Shown here: positions 24,489 to 36,248 of the stretch, in pieces | How the letters are laid out: the number at the start of each line of letters is the position of its first letter | How positions within the stretch are numbered: the stretch's first letter is position 1 | From: JBAZTO01 sp041661865 | GTDB taxonomy: Bacteria > Planctomycetota > Phycisphaerae > SM23-33 | Length of the DNA stretch: 64,000 nucleotides | Assembly (NCBI GenBank): GCA_041661865.1 | Contig: JBAZTO010000002.1 | Coordinates: 1-64,000 of the forward strand | Reading direction: 5' to 3' | Translations under genes and position numbers: made by a program | The notes under the pieces: model-generated | Told to the model about the DNA's origin: nothing | Databases searched by the model: none | Seen by the model: only the letters and a program-made list of their open reading frames with translations

Positions 24489-26345
24489 TCAGGACTTAAC
24501 CAGGAACACCAGCACCGCCGCGGCGGCGAGGATGGCCCAGAGCACGTACATCGCATAGTTGCCGCCGTGGGCCAGGCGGACGCCACGCGACAGCGTCATC
24601 GTCAGGCCCACCGTGAAGCGGTCATAGATCCAATCGTTGGCCCGGTCCAGCCGCCACAGGATGTTGGAGACCACCGCCAGAAGCTTGAGCACCAGATCGT
24701 AGGGATCAAACTGCCGCTGGGCGGCCCTGTCGTAAGCCCAGGACAGCGAGGGGGCATGGTGAATGTGATCGGCCGCACCCAGGCCCGAGCCGCTGACCTT
24801 GGCGCCCCACAGGTGGTTGGCCAACGCGCCCAGCAGCGACAAGGCCGTCATGATCAGCAGCACCCTGCTGCCGTGCATGCCGGAATAATCGCCGATTTCG
24901 TGGGCGTTGAGCTGGCCGAAGTGCGAGCCCGCCAGGGCCGGCTGGATGAAGTTGTGCAGGGGCAGGCCGTTCCACACGCCAAAGACCACGCACAGGGCGG
25001 CGATGACGACCATCGGGATCAGCATCGACCGCGGGGCCTCGGTGACCCCGGCGTTCTCGTTGCGGCCCTTGTCGAGGAAGGCGGCGTGGCCCAGCTTGAG
25101 GAAGCTGGCCGCGGTGAAGAACGAGCCCAGCAGCGCCGCCACATAGAACAGGATGCCTCGCTCCAGGGCGGCGTCATAGACGAGTTCCTTGGAGAAGAAT
25201 CCGTTGAAGGGCGGCACGCCGGAGATGGACGCCGCGGCCACGATGAAGCATCCGAAGGTGATGGGCATTTTCCGCGCCAGCCCGCCCAGCTTGGCCAGGT
25301 CGGTCGTGCCGGCCTGCTTTTCCACGCTGCCGCCGGTGAGGAACAGGCAGCTCTTGTACATCGCGTGGTTGATCATGTGGAACAGGCCGCCGACGATGCC
25401 AATGGGCAGGCACGTGCCGATGCCCAGGATCATGTATCCGACCTGGCTGATGGCGTGGTAGGACAGCAGGCGCTTGTAGTCCTTCTGCACCAGGGCCATC
25501 ATCACCGCCAGCAGGATGGTGACGGCGCCGATAATCATCATCAGCGGGCTGATCCACGACTCCGCCGACAACTGGAACATGTCCAGGCTGATGCGGGCCA
25601 GGAAATAGATGCCCAGCAGCTTTTCCAGGCTCGCCGGCAGGATGGCCATGAAGGGCAGCGGCGCGTCCAGGGCGGCATCGGGAATCCAGCTATGGAAGGG
25701 CATGGAGCCGGCCTTGGAGATCGCGCCGATCATCATCAGGATCATGGCCACGGCGCCCAGGCCGCCCAGGGGGAGATTGATTTTGGAGATCGTCAGCGTG
25801 CCGGCCAGGTGGTAGGTCAGGGCAATGCCCAGCATCATGCACAGGTCGCTGATGCCGACGATGACGAAGGCCTTGGTGGCCGTCTTCCACGCGCCGGGCC
25901 GGCCGATGGCGATGATGCCGAACAGCGCGCCGAGCAGGCCTTCCCAGAAGAACAGCATGGCGATGAGGTTATTGGCCAGGACCGCGCCGTTGACCAGCGC
26001 CAGCGAGATCAGCATGTAGCAGTAGAACTGGTTGGCGTGCTTGCGATCGCACATGAACTTGACGCAGTAGAGCGAGACCAGCAGGCCAAAGCCCGCCGCG
26101 GCCAGCACGATGAAATTGCTGAACTGGTAGGCCCGCAGGGAGAATTCCATGCCCAGCGTCGCCCAGGGCGCAACGAAGGTGACCTCGCCCCCCTGCCTGA
26201 ACAGGACGATGGCGACGACCAGGTTGATCGCGGTGGCGACGACGGCCAGCGGGCCGCCCAGCGCGCCTGCCCGCCGGCCTAGCAGCAGGGCCGCCGCGCC
26301 GGCCAGGAAAGGCAAAACGATTGGCAACAGGAGCATTCCGTTCAT
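24489..26345 (-). CDS. Antiporter-like subunit (NuoL/HyfB type)
   Basis: 618 aa, the longest antiporter homologue of the operon. The first 480 residues have the Nuo core: AMLFFWEGLLGALFGII (conserved Glu), SKAGSMPFHSWIPDAALDAP (conserved Lys) and KDYKRLLSYHAISQVGYMIL. The C-terminal 130 residues, including a helical end (MYVLWAILAAAAVLVFLV), fit the NuoL-like lateral-helix extension. ATG 26345 overlaps the upstream gene stop by 4 bp. Confidence 0.93.
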   Translation of the reverse strand: MNGMLLLPIVLPFLAGAAALLLGRRAGALGGPLAVVATAINLVVAIVLFRQGGEVTFVAPWATLGMEFSLRAYQFSNFIVLAAAGFGLLVSLYCVKFMCDRKHANQFYCYMLISLALVNGAVLANNLIAMLFFWEGLLGALFGIIAIGRPGAWKTATKAFVIVGISDLCMMLGIALTYHLAGTLTISKINLPLGGLGAVAMILMMIGAISKAGSMPFHSWIPDAALDAPLPFMAILPASLEKLLGIYFLARISLDMFQLSAESWISPLMMIIGAVTILLAVMMALVQKDYKRLLSYHAISQVGYMILGIGTCLPIGIVGGLFHMINHAMYKSCLFLTGGSVEKQAGTTDLAKLGGLARKMPITFGCFIVAAASISGVPPFNGFFSKELVYDAALERGILFYVAALLGSFFTAASFLKLGHAAFLDKGRNENAGVTEAPRSMLIPMVVIAALCVVFGVWNGLPLHNFIQPALAGSHFGQLNAHEIGDYSGMHGSRVLLIMTALSLLGALANHLWGAKVSGSGLGAADHIHHAPSLSWAYDRAAQRQFDPYDLVLKLLAVVSNILWRLDRANDWIYDRFTVGLTMTLSRGVRLAHGGNYAMYVLWAILAAAAVLVFLVKS

Positions 26346-27778
26346 TTCGCGACAACTCCAAGCATCTGACGGACCGCCGTGTAGGCAAACTGGGCCGAAG
26401 GCTGAATGATCAGGCCGCTAAGCAGCGACATCGCCGCCAGCAGCGCCACCGAGCCGACCATGATCGGCGAGCCTTCCCGGGGCGTCTGGCCCAGGGGAGT
26501 GCCCAGGAAGACCTGGTTGAAGGCCCGGAAGAGGTAAAGGATCGTCAGGACCGCGCCGAAGACGAACGTCGCGGCCAGCCACAGGTGATCACTCTGCACC
26601 GCGCCGCTGATAACCATGTACTTGCTGAAGAACCCGCCGAAGGGCGGCACGCCCATGACCGACAGGCTGCACAGCAGGAACGAGACGGCCGTGATGGGCA
26701 TGGTCTTGACCAGGCCGCCCATCTGGCGGATGTCCTTGGTGTGGGTCTTCTGCTCGACGATGCCGGCACAGAGGAACAGCCCGCCCTTGGCCACGCCGTG
26801 CATCAGGATGTACAGCAGGGCCCCGGCCACGCCGATCTCGTTCCCGGCCGCGAAGCCCAGGAAGATGAAGGCGATCTGGCTGACGGTGCTGTAGGCGATG
26901 ATCCGCTTGAGGTCGGTGTCGATCAGGGCCGCCCCGGCCGAGACCAGTGCGCTGACCGCGGCGAGGACCATGAAAACCGTGTGCCAGTCCGCCCCGTAGG
27001 TGAAGGTCACGATGAACAGGCGGGCAAAGACGTACACGCCGATCTTGACCAGCACGGCCGCGTGCAGCAAGGCCGTCACGGGCGAGGGGGCCACGCCGGC
27101 GTCGGGCAACCACGTGTGGAAGGGCAGCGTGGCCGACTTGGACAGGATGCCCAACATGATCAGCACCACCGCCAGGTCGGGCAAGGCCGTGCCCTTGATC
27201 CTGGCCAGGTCGAACGAGCCGGTCTGGGCGTAAATGACCACGAAGCCCAGCAACATCGACAAGGCGCCAAACGCCGTCACCAGGAAGGCTTTGTCGGCCT
27301 TGGCGACGTAGGACTTCTCGCGGAAGAAGCCGATCAGGCGCCAACTGGCGATGGCGGTGATTTCCCAGAATACATATAAGAGGATGAGGTTCGCGGCGAA
27401 AACCAGGCCCATCATCGCGCCCAAAAAGAGCACCACCATAAGGTAGTATTCGTTTTGGTGGGTGTAGTGGCTGACATAACTCGATGAATATGCAACAATT
27501 ATGGCGCTGACTAGCGAGGAGACGATCGCCATGAACACCGCCAGGGCGTCGGCCTGCAAGGAGATGCCCAGCCCGGCCAGTTGCATGGACTGCCAGGTGA
27601 CGGTCTGGCCCTTGAGTACCGCCGGCAGCAGCGACAGCGAGCCGATCAGGGCCGCGGCCACCAAGCCGAAGGCGATGAAGTTGCGGAGCTTGGTGGACAA
27701 GCCGCCCAGAATGGGCAGCGTCAAGGCCCCGAGGGTCGGTATGAAAACGGTCAGGCACAAAAGCACTTCGTTTGTCAT
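26342..27778 (-). CDS. Antiporter-like subunit (NuoM type), first gene of operon
   Basis: 478 aa from ATG 27778 (MTNEVLLCLTVFIPTLG). An upstream in-frame start at 27895 would add a non-family tail. Core motifs: LYVFWEITAIASWRLIGF (conserved Glu), SKSATLPFHTWLPDAGVAPS (conserved Lys) and TDLKRIIAYSTVSQIAFIFL. As the first gene it is directly downstream of the intergenic region shared with the ferritin-like gene and should be read from the minus-strand promoter there. Confidence 0.92.
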   Translation of the reverse strand: MTNEVLLCLTVFIPTLGALTLPILGGLSTKLRNFIAFGLVAAALIGSLSLLPAVLKGQTVTWQSMQLAGLGISLQADALAVFMAIVSSLVSAIIVAYSSSYVSHYTHQNEYYLMVVLFLGAMMGLVFAANLILLYVFWEITAIASWRLIGFFREKSYVAKADKAFLVTAFGALSMLLGFVVIYAQTGSFDLARIKGTALPDLAVVLIMLGILSKSATLPFHTWLPDAGVAPSPVTALLHAAVLVKIGVYVFARLFIVTFTYGADWHTVFMVLAAVSALVSAGAALIDTDLKRIIAYSTVSQIAFIFLGFAAGNEIGVAGALLYILMHGVAKGGLFLCAGIVEQKTHTKDIRQMGGLVKTMPITAVSFLLCSLSVMGVPPFGGFFSKYMVISGAVQSDHLWLAATFVFGAVLTILYLFRAFNQVFLGTPLGQTPREGSPIMVGSVALLAAMSLLSGLIIQPSAQFAYTAVRQMLGVVAK

Positions 27779-28133
27779 GGTCTGCTGCCGTACCTCCCTA
27801 GGCTTCCACTGGAGCGAGGCCTGAAGGTGCATTCCAATTTTGTCACATTTTCCGCGGCGGCTTTGGTAACTCCTGCCGCCGAAGCCGAAAAGCAAGAGCG
27901 AGTACCATACTGACTTGCCCTCGCGAAGTAAAATGGATTCTTTTCACGGTTTTTTTGCCCCTAGGTCAGGGTCAGGCCGGTACTGGACCCGCGTTTAGGG
28001 GCAAGCCCCATTTATTGCCGGCTTCCCCTCAGCCTTTTTCCGAGGCCCTATACTGGGCAACACTGCGTCGCGGATCGATCCTTTGGGATCCTCTCAAGAC
28101 CGGAGTCGCGACAATTGAATACAGGAGAGCACT
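27779..28133. promoter_or_regulatory. Divergent regulatory region, hydrogenase operon and ferritin-like gene
   Basis: A 355-bp gap between two divergent genes, with no supported ORF. It holds a 9-bp inverted repeat, TTGCCCCTA (27955-27963) and TAGGGGCAA (27996-28004). For the plus strand, TATACT at 28049-28054 is a likely -10; no good -35 was found. The 80-bp leader between this and the ATG at 28134 contains long complementary segments (GTCGCG with CGCGAC, and an inner GATCC...GGATC hairpin), suggesting a structured 5' UTR. A CAGGAGAG site precedes the start. Confidence 0.45.
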
Positions 28134-28619
28134 ATGGCTGGCGAATCACCGATCGGTGAAGAGATTTGGGCCTTGGCGATCAGCATGGAGCAGATCGGCA
28201 AGGATTTCTACGAGGCTTTGGCGTTAGGCAGTGACGACCCGCAGGTGTGCCGGTTTTGCGTCACAGCCGCCAAGGACGAGGCCCGGCACCGCGAGTCTTT
28301 CGCCCTGATGCGGTCGCGCCTGTCCGAGAGCCATCGCGTCAGGCCGCTGGATGAGCGGGTCGTGGCCGAGCTTCAGGCCCTGGCCAAGCAGCAGATCCAG
28401 CCCGACCCGGCGGTCGTGCGGAAAGTCGCCCTCGGCGGAAAACTGGACGACGCCCTGAAGATGGCCAGCAATATGGAAAAGGACGCCATCGGTTTCTACC
28501 AGGGCTTGCTCGCTCGCCTGCCGAACCTGTCGCCCTTGCTCACACCGATCATCGCCGAGGAACAATCGCATCTCAGGAGCCTCCTGGCCCTCGGCGCCGC
28601 CCTCAGCCATACTTCCTGA
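28134..28619 (+). CDS. Ferritin-like diiron protein (rubrerythrin family)
   Basis: 161-aa four-helix protein with a repeated diiron pattern: SMEQIGKDFYEALA then AAKDEARHRESFAL (ExxH) in the first half, and NMEKDAIGFYQGLL then AEEQSHLRSLL (ExxH) in the second. It has no C-terminal rubredoxin domain, so it belongs to the rubrerythrin-like (COG1633) group rather than classical rubrerythrin. Likely role: peroxide detoxification or iron handling in an anaerobe. Divergent from the hydrogenase operon, which is oxygen sensitive, so shared redox control is plausible. Confidence 0.87.
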   Translation: MAGESPIGEEIWALAISMEQIGKDFYEALALGSDDPQVCRFCVTAAKDEARHRESFALMRSRLSESHRVRPLDERVVAELQALAKQQIQPDPAVVRKVALGGKLDDALKMASNMEKDAIGFYQGLLARLPNLSPLLTPIIAEEQSHLRSLLALGAALSHTS

Positions 28620-29025
28620 CGTCCGGTAAGTCTCCGATGGCAGGGGGGACGATTGACCCCCGGGCTTTGCGGCTTTACGCCGTCCAAGCACACCCCGGAC
28701 GGGTATGCGTTCGGTATTCACCACCGCTACTCAAGTGGCACGTCTTCTGGTCGATACAAGAGGCGGAAAGGCCGCTGAGGCGGTGGATACGTCGAGTCGG
28801 AAACACCCGGCTACGGCTGTGGACGAGTACGGTACCGGTACGCCCGTGTAACCATTTGTCTGGAGCTTTGACGTGACCCCCTCCTGCCTTGGCAGCCCTT
28901 ACCCACGGGACGCACTGTTCATGGACGTACCGGAAATACCCGAAGAAGACCTTAACGCCCCTCTTGCAGACATGGACGGCGCAGGAAGTCGCTTGGGCCA
29001 GGATGAGTATTGTCAGAGGTAACGA
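28620..29025. other. Non-coding stretch between ferritin-like gene and kinase
   Basis: No convincing gene is seen. It contains the structured element at 28621-28700, a further hairpin GCGG-AAAGG-CCGC near 28766-28780 and several GC-rich repeats. Promoters for the downstream kinase are not obvious. Confidence 0.5.
28621..28700. ncRNA. Structured RNA candidate, weakly riboswitch-like on the minus strand
   Basis: Outer arms GTCCGG (28621-28626) and CCGGAC (28695-28700) pair. Inside are GGGGG/CCCCC (28644-28661) and CGGC/GCCG (28670-28682). Read on the minus strand it contains GCCGCAAAGCCC, and downstream CTTACCGG, which loosely match the c-di-GMP-I (GEMM) riboswitch core. However, the rest of the consensus is poor and no minus-strand gene follows. 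It could also be the terminator or 3' UTR of the ferritin-like gene, whose stop ends 1 bp before it. Confidence 0.3.
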
Positions 29026-29206
29026 ATGATCAAGGTGTTCGTGGTAGATGAAGCGATGGGTGCCACGGCTGCGTCGTATGCGGCCGTGCTTGACGCAGAC
29101 GCTGCCGCAAACACCGGCAGGCAGGCCGCGGCAGTGGCGCCTGATCCATCGTTTGACGAGCGAGAGGTTATCCTCTCGCCGCGTACCGGCGGGGAGGGCC
29201 TGACCC

Positions 29207-29214
<8 letters not shown>
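29026..29214 (+). CDS. Doubtful small ORF upstream of the hybrid kinase
   Basis: 62 codons (MIKVFVVDEAMGATAAS...) overlapping the kinase start by 8 bp. It has no recognisable domain. The overlap and order would suit a translationally coupled leader, but composition gives little support. It may also be the remnant of a receiver-like domain (MIKVFVVDEA). Low confidence. Confidence 0.25.
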
Positions 29215-31338
<2,124 letters not shown>

Positions 31339-31351
<13 letters not shown>

Positions 31352-32295
31352 TAGCCGAAGACGACTGCGTGTCCAGCCGCATCCTGCAAGGCATGCTCCA
31401 GAACTGGGGGCATGAGGTGGTTGTGACCTCCGACGGCCGGCAGGCCTGGGAGCAGCTCCAGGTTCCCGACGCACCTTCGATGGTCATCCTGGACTGGGTC
31501 ATGCCCCACCTGGACGGCATTGAAGTCTGCCTCCGCCTTCGCCAACTCAAGCGGGACATTCGCCCGTACATCATCCTGTTGACGGGCAAGGACCAGAAGC
31601 GGGACATGATCCAAGGCCTCGGCGCCGGCGCTGATGATTATGTCACCAAGCCGTTTGATCCCGACGAACTTCGCGTGCGTATCGACGCCGGACGGCGGAT
31701 CCTCGACCTCCAGATCGAGTCGCTGATGGCCATGGAGGCCCTTCGCCGCCAGGCCAGCCACGATTATCTCACCGGTCTGCCCAACCGCGCCACCATCATG
31801 GGCCTGCTGGACAAGGAGTTCGCCCGCACCGCCCGAAACGGAAGCCACGTCGGCGTGGTGATGGCCGACATCGACAACTTCAAGGACGTCAACGACACCT
31901 TTGGCCACCCCACCGGCGACGTGCTGCTGACCGAAGTGGCCAAGCGCCTGGCCACCGAGATGCGTTCCTACGAATACGTGGGGCGATACGGCGGCGAGGA
32001 ATTCCTGATCATCCTGGCCGACTGCGACACCCAGGCCGCCATGGGCGCCGCCGAACGCCTTCGCTACGCGGTGGCGGCCAAGACGTTCGATGTCGGCAAC
32101 CTCCGCCTCCCTATCACCTTGAGCTTCGGCGTGGCAAGCACTTCCCAGCTCCGCTCCCCCACGCAGGGCCTGCTGGTGCAGATCGCCGATGCGGCCATGT
32201 ACCGTGCCAAACGCGCCGGCAGAAACCGCGTCGAGTGCGCCGCGGATCTCTCCGACTACAATCTGGCCGGCGCTTCCCTGTACCTGCCGGAGTGA
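31339..32295 (+). CDS. Receiver-GGDEF diguanylate cyclase
   Basis: 318 aa. Receiver domain (RLLIAEDDCVSSRILQ, Asp in MVILDWVMPHLDG, Lys in YVTKPFDPDE) joined to GGDEF domain with active RYGGEEFLIILADCD. Upstream of it, DYLTGLPNRATIMGLLDKEF is the family start. A typical RxxD I-site is not obvious. It would make c-di-GMP when phosphorylated by the overlapping kinase. Start GTG 31339 follows GGAGGAG. With the HD-GYP regulator at 10002 this gives both synthesis and degradation of c-di-GMP in the window. Confidence 0.93.
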
Positions 32296-32344
32296 CGCGG
32301 GCGCCATCCAGGCCAGGCCTGCCCCATCGACGGCAGAGCGCGCT

Positions 32345-32372
32345 TTGACCGCGAGCCATCCCGTGGTATAGT
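32345..32372 (+). promoter_or_regulatory. dnaE promoter
   Basis: TTGACC (32345-32350), 16-bp spacer, TATAGT (32367-32372): a good sigma-70-type promoter about 70 bp upstream of the dnaE ATG at 32445. Confidence 0.65.
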
Positions 32373-32444
32373 GACTCCACATCAGCCGGCCGGCCGGAAT
32401 TGCCGCGCCGGCCCGGTCGGAATACAACGCGCAGGCAGGCCACC

Positions 32445-35400
32445 ATGGATGGGTTCGTTCATCTTCACGTTCACTCGCACTACTCCCTGCTGGACGGGGG
32501 CAACCGCATCGAGGATCTGGTAGCCACCGCATCCGAGCTGGGCATGAAAAGCCTGGCCCTCAGCGACCACGGCAACCTCTTCGGCGCCATCGAGTTCTAC
32601 AAGGCCGCCCAGGCCGCCGGCATCAAGCCTATCCTGGGCATGGAAGCCTACATCTCGCCCACCACGCGCCAGGACCGCTCGATGGGAAACATCCAGACCG
32701 CCTCCTACCACCTGCTGCTGCTGGCTACCAATGAGACTGGATGGCGCAACCTGGTCAAGCTTTCCAGCCGCGCTTACCTCGAAGGCTTCTACTATCGCCC
32801 GCGCGTCGACCGCCAACTGCTGGCCGAGTTCAACGAAGGCCTGATCGCCACCACCGCCTGCCTGGGCGGAGAGGTACCCTCGGCCCTGCTCTCGGGCCAG
32901 AACCACAAGGCCCGTCAGATCGCCGGCGAATATCTCGACATTTTCGGGCGCGACCGATTCTTCATCGAGGTCCAGAACCAGGGATTGCCCGAGCAGGACA
33001 AGACCAACCCGCTGCTGGTGGCGCTGGCCGGCGAGCTGAGCGTCGGGATCGTCGGCACCAACGACGTCCACTTCCTGAAGCGCAGCGACAAGGCCGCCCA
33101 CGAAGTACTCACGTGCATCTCCACCGGCAAGACCCTCGGCGACGGCGGGGCGATGACCTACTCGCCCGAACTGTACCTCAAGAGCCCCGCCGAGATGCGC
33201 CAGTCGCTGGCGGCCTTTCCCACCGCAGCCGACGCCACGCTCAAGATCGCCGAGATGTGCGACCTGAAGCTCCAGTTCAAGAAGCACCTGCCGGTCTTCG
33301 AGATTCCCGCTGGCCTGACGGCCAGGCAATACCTGGCCCAGATCGGCCAGGAGGCGCTGGCCCGCAAATTCGGTGGAAGTCCCCCCGAGGAATATCGCGC
33401 CCGCCTGGAGCGCGAGTTGGACGTCATCGACGGCAAGGGCTATTGCGGTTACCTGCTGATCGTGCATGACTTCGTGCAGTTCGCCAAGCGCAACGGCATC
33501 CCCATCGGCGCCCGCGGCAGCGGCTGCGCGACCCTGCTGGGCTATGTGCTGGACATTTCCACCGTCGATCCGATCCGCTACGGCCTGCTTTTTGAGCGGT
33601 GGACCGATCCCCAGCGCGACGAGGATCCCGACTTTGACATCGACATCTGCCAGGAAGGCCGCCCGCAGATCATCCAATATGTCCGCAAAAAGTACGGGCA
33701 CGTGGCCCAGATTATCACCTTCGGAACCCTCAAGGCCCGCGCGGTCATCCGCGACGTGGGGCGCGTGATGGACTTCCCGCTGGCTGAGGTCGACGCCATC
33801 GCCAAGAAGATCCCTGAGGGCCTGCACGTCGATCTCGACAGCGCGCTGACCAGCGAGAGCGACCTCAAGGAGATGTACGACAACGATTCGCGCGTCCACA
33901 ACCTCCTGGATTACGGGCGTTCGTTGGAAGGCCTGGCCCGCCATGCCGGCGTGCATGCCGCCGGCGTGATCGTGGCCGACGAGCCGCTGGAGAACATCGT
34001 TCCCCTGTGCAAGCAGGCCGACAGTGACGAGGCCATCACCCAGTGGGACGGCCCCACCTGCGACAAGGCCGGGTTGATGAAGATGGACTTCCTGGGCCTG
34101 CGAACGCTGACCATCGTGGCGAGGGCAGCCAAGCTGGTAGCCGCCGCAACCGGCGCCGAAGTGGACCCCGAACAACTCCCGCTGGATGACCAGAAGGTGT
34201 TGGAACTCTTCCGCCGAGGGCAGACCGACGGCGTATTCCAGTTTGAATCCGACGGCATGAAGAACGTCCTGGTGCAAATGCAGCCGACGCGCATCGAGGA
34301 CCTCATCGCCGCCAACGCCATGTACCGCCCCGGACCCATGGAGCTGATCCCCGCCTATTGCGCCCGCAAGAACGGACGCGAGGAAGTGCCCACCATCCAC
34401 GCGCTGGTGGACGGCCTGCTGGCTGAGACCTATGGCATCATGTGCTATCAGGAGCAGGTGATGCAGGTGCTCAATCGCCTGGGCAAGCTGCCGCTCAACC
34501 GCGCGCTGACGCTGATCAAGGCCATCTCCAAGAAGAAGGAAGCGGTCATCGCCGAAGAGCGCCCCAACTTCCTGGCCGGCGCGAAGGAAAACGGCATCTC
34601 CGAAGCAGAGGCCCAGGAGATGTTCGACCTGATCCTCAAGTTCGCCGGATACGGCTTCAACAAGGCCCACTCCACGCGCTACGCGATCCTGGCCTACCAG
34701 ACGGCCTACTTCAAGGCCCACCACCCGCGGCAATTCCTGGCCGCCACGCTGACCTTTGAAAGCGGCGACACCGACAAAGTCGTGCAGTACATGTCCGAGG
34801 CGACGCGCATGGGCATCAAGATCGCCCCGCCGGACATCAACACCTGCGCAGCGGACTTCACCGTCGACGGCGAGCAGGTGCGTTTCGGCCTGGCGGCGGT
34901 CAAGGGCGTGGGCAACAAGGCCGTCGAGGCCATCGTGGCCGCCCGCAACGAGGTCAAGCGATTCGCCGACCTCTTCGACTTCCAAAAACGTGGAACTGCG
35001 GGCCGTCAACCGCGGCACGCTCGAGGCCCTCATCAAGTGCGGCGCGTTCGACGCCCTCGGCGCCAGCCGGGCGGCGATGATGAAGGCGCTGGACCAGGCC
35101 ATCGATCTTGGGCAGTCCGCCGCAGCCGACCGCAAGAGCGGGCAGATGAACCTGCTGGAGATGGGCGGGCCGTCGGGCGGCCAAAGCCCGCGATTCCCCG
35201 ACGTCGCGCCGTGGTCGGAGGCTGAGCTGTTGGCGGCTGAGAAGGAAACGCTGGGCTTCTACATCACCAGCCACCCGCTGGTGCGTTTCGCGCGCGAGCT
35301 CAAGAGCCTGTCCTCGCCCTCCAGTGTGGACCTGGCGCACCTGGAGGCCGCCACCGGCCCCATCACCATCGGCTGCATGATCGCCTCGGTCCGCGGCACG

Positions 35401-36000
35401 GTGACCAAGAACGGCCGCTCGGCGGGCAAGAAAATGGCCATGCTGACGGTGGCGGACCTGACGGGCAAGTGCGACGCGGTCGTCTTCGCCGAAACGTACG
35501 AGCGCGTCGCGCCACTGCTCAAGAGCGAGGCCATGGTGTTCCTGACGGGGACCGTGGACCGCCGCCGCGAGCGCCCCAGCATCGTCGTTGACGAGGTGGT
35601 GCCTATCGACCAGGCCATCGAGCAGTTGACCGGCTCGGTGCTGCTGCGCCTGCCCAGCAACGACCGGGACTTCCTGCCGCGCATCCACGACGTGCTGGTG
35701 CGCCATCGCGGCAATTGTCCGATCATGCTGGGCATCCGCCCCGCGTCGCGCGCCGACGTCTGCACGTTCATCCGCCCCGACCGCCAGTGGTTCGTCAGTC
35801 CCTCGCGCCGGCTGGTCGATGAACTCGTCGGCCTGCTGGGCGAGGAAAACCTGGCCCTGCGCCCCAAGCCGCCGGCCCCTGTTTCCAATGGCGGAGGCAG
35901 CGGAAGAAAATTCTTCCACAAATCATCCACCGACGCGGGTGGAGCGCGCCCCAATGGTGGAAACAAGGAATCCTCGCCCGCCGTGACGCGATTCAACTGA
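32445..36000 (+). CDS. dnaE: DNA polymerase III alpha subunit, with apparent frameshift
   Basis: Replicative polymerase, about 1,180 aa in total. First part (32445 to about 34985): PHP domain (FVHLHVHSHYSLLDGG), polymerase core with PDFDIDICQEGRP metal ligands, palm/fingers (YRPGPMELIPAY, YQEQVMQVLNRLG, GYGFNKAHSTRYA). The family sequence then changes frame at an A5 run (34984-34988) and continues in the +1 frame as SKNVELRAVNRGTLEALIKCGAFDAL and an OB-fold domain (GPITIGCMIASVRGTVTKNG) to 36000. The residues flanking the break align to one continuous DnaE with about one residue missing. It is most likely an assembly or sequencing indel, since dnaE is essential, but a real mutation or recoding is possible. 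ATG 32445 is the family start. Confidence 0.9.
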
Positions 36001-36062
36001 TGTTCGAGGCGACAGTTGGGACGTATTCCACACCCGGTGAAATGTTGTTAGCAATTTTCGTT

Positions 36063-36091
36063 TTGACTTCTCCGGCAACCGGTTGTACATT
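36063..36091 (+). promoter_or_regulatory. dnaA promoter
   Basis: TTGACT (36063-36068), 17-bp spacer, TACATT (36086-36091), with a TATTCCACA sequence (about 36030) close to a DnaA box just upstream. It fits an autoregulated dnaA promoter. The 5' leader to the ATG at 36249 is about 150 nt and shows no supported ORF. Confidence 0.55.
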
Positions 36092-36248
36092 CCCAGTCGT
36101 GCTGTAGGTGTGGCTGACTTGCTGAAGGATGTATCACACCCGCGCCAAGGAAGGCGCAGACGTCCTAAGCCACACCCTAGGCAATTCCGGGCAAGAAAGC
36201 AGGACACATTTCGCGCTCTTTTCGCGCGTGGGACGAAAGGCAACATCG

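Noticed and set aside
24567..26282. Long plus-strand open frame over the NuoL-like gene
   Set aside because: It is antisense to a clearly conserved membrane subunit and has Gln/His/Arg-rich composition typical of frames opposite GC-rich genes.
22196..27778. Mrp-type Na+/H+ antiporter operon
   Set aside because: The genes are contiguous with hydrogenase subunits and match the NuoJ/K/L/M/N set; there is no mrpE, F or G homologue.
27955..28004. Rho-independent terminator from the TTGCCCCTA/TAGGGGCAA inverted repeat
   Set aside because: The T-run precedes the stem on the plus strand and would be an A-run after it on the minus strand, so neither orientation gives a terminator.
28637..28876. 79-codon plus-strand frame after the ferritin-like gene
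   Set aside because: It runs through a strongly structured stretch, lacks a ribosome-binding site and has no family resemblance.
32382..35135. Long minus-strand open frame over dnaE
   Set aside because: It is antisense to DnaE motifs and has no domain of its own.
34756..36000. Separate gene for the C-terminal DnaE part
   Set aside because: It starts within the DnaE polymerase region in a non-family frame; only from about 34981 does it encode DnaE, so it is the downstream part of one interrupted gene.
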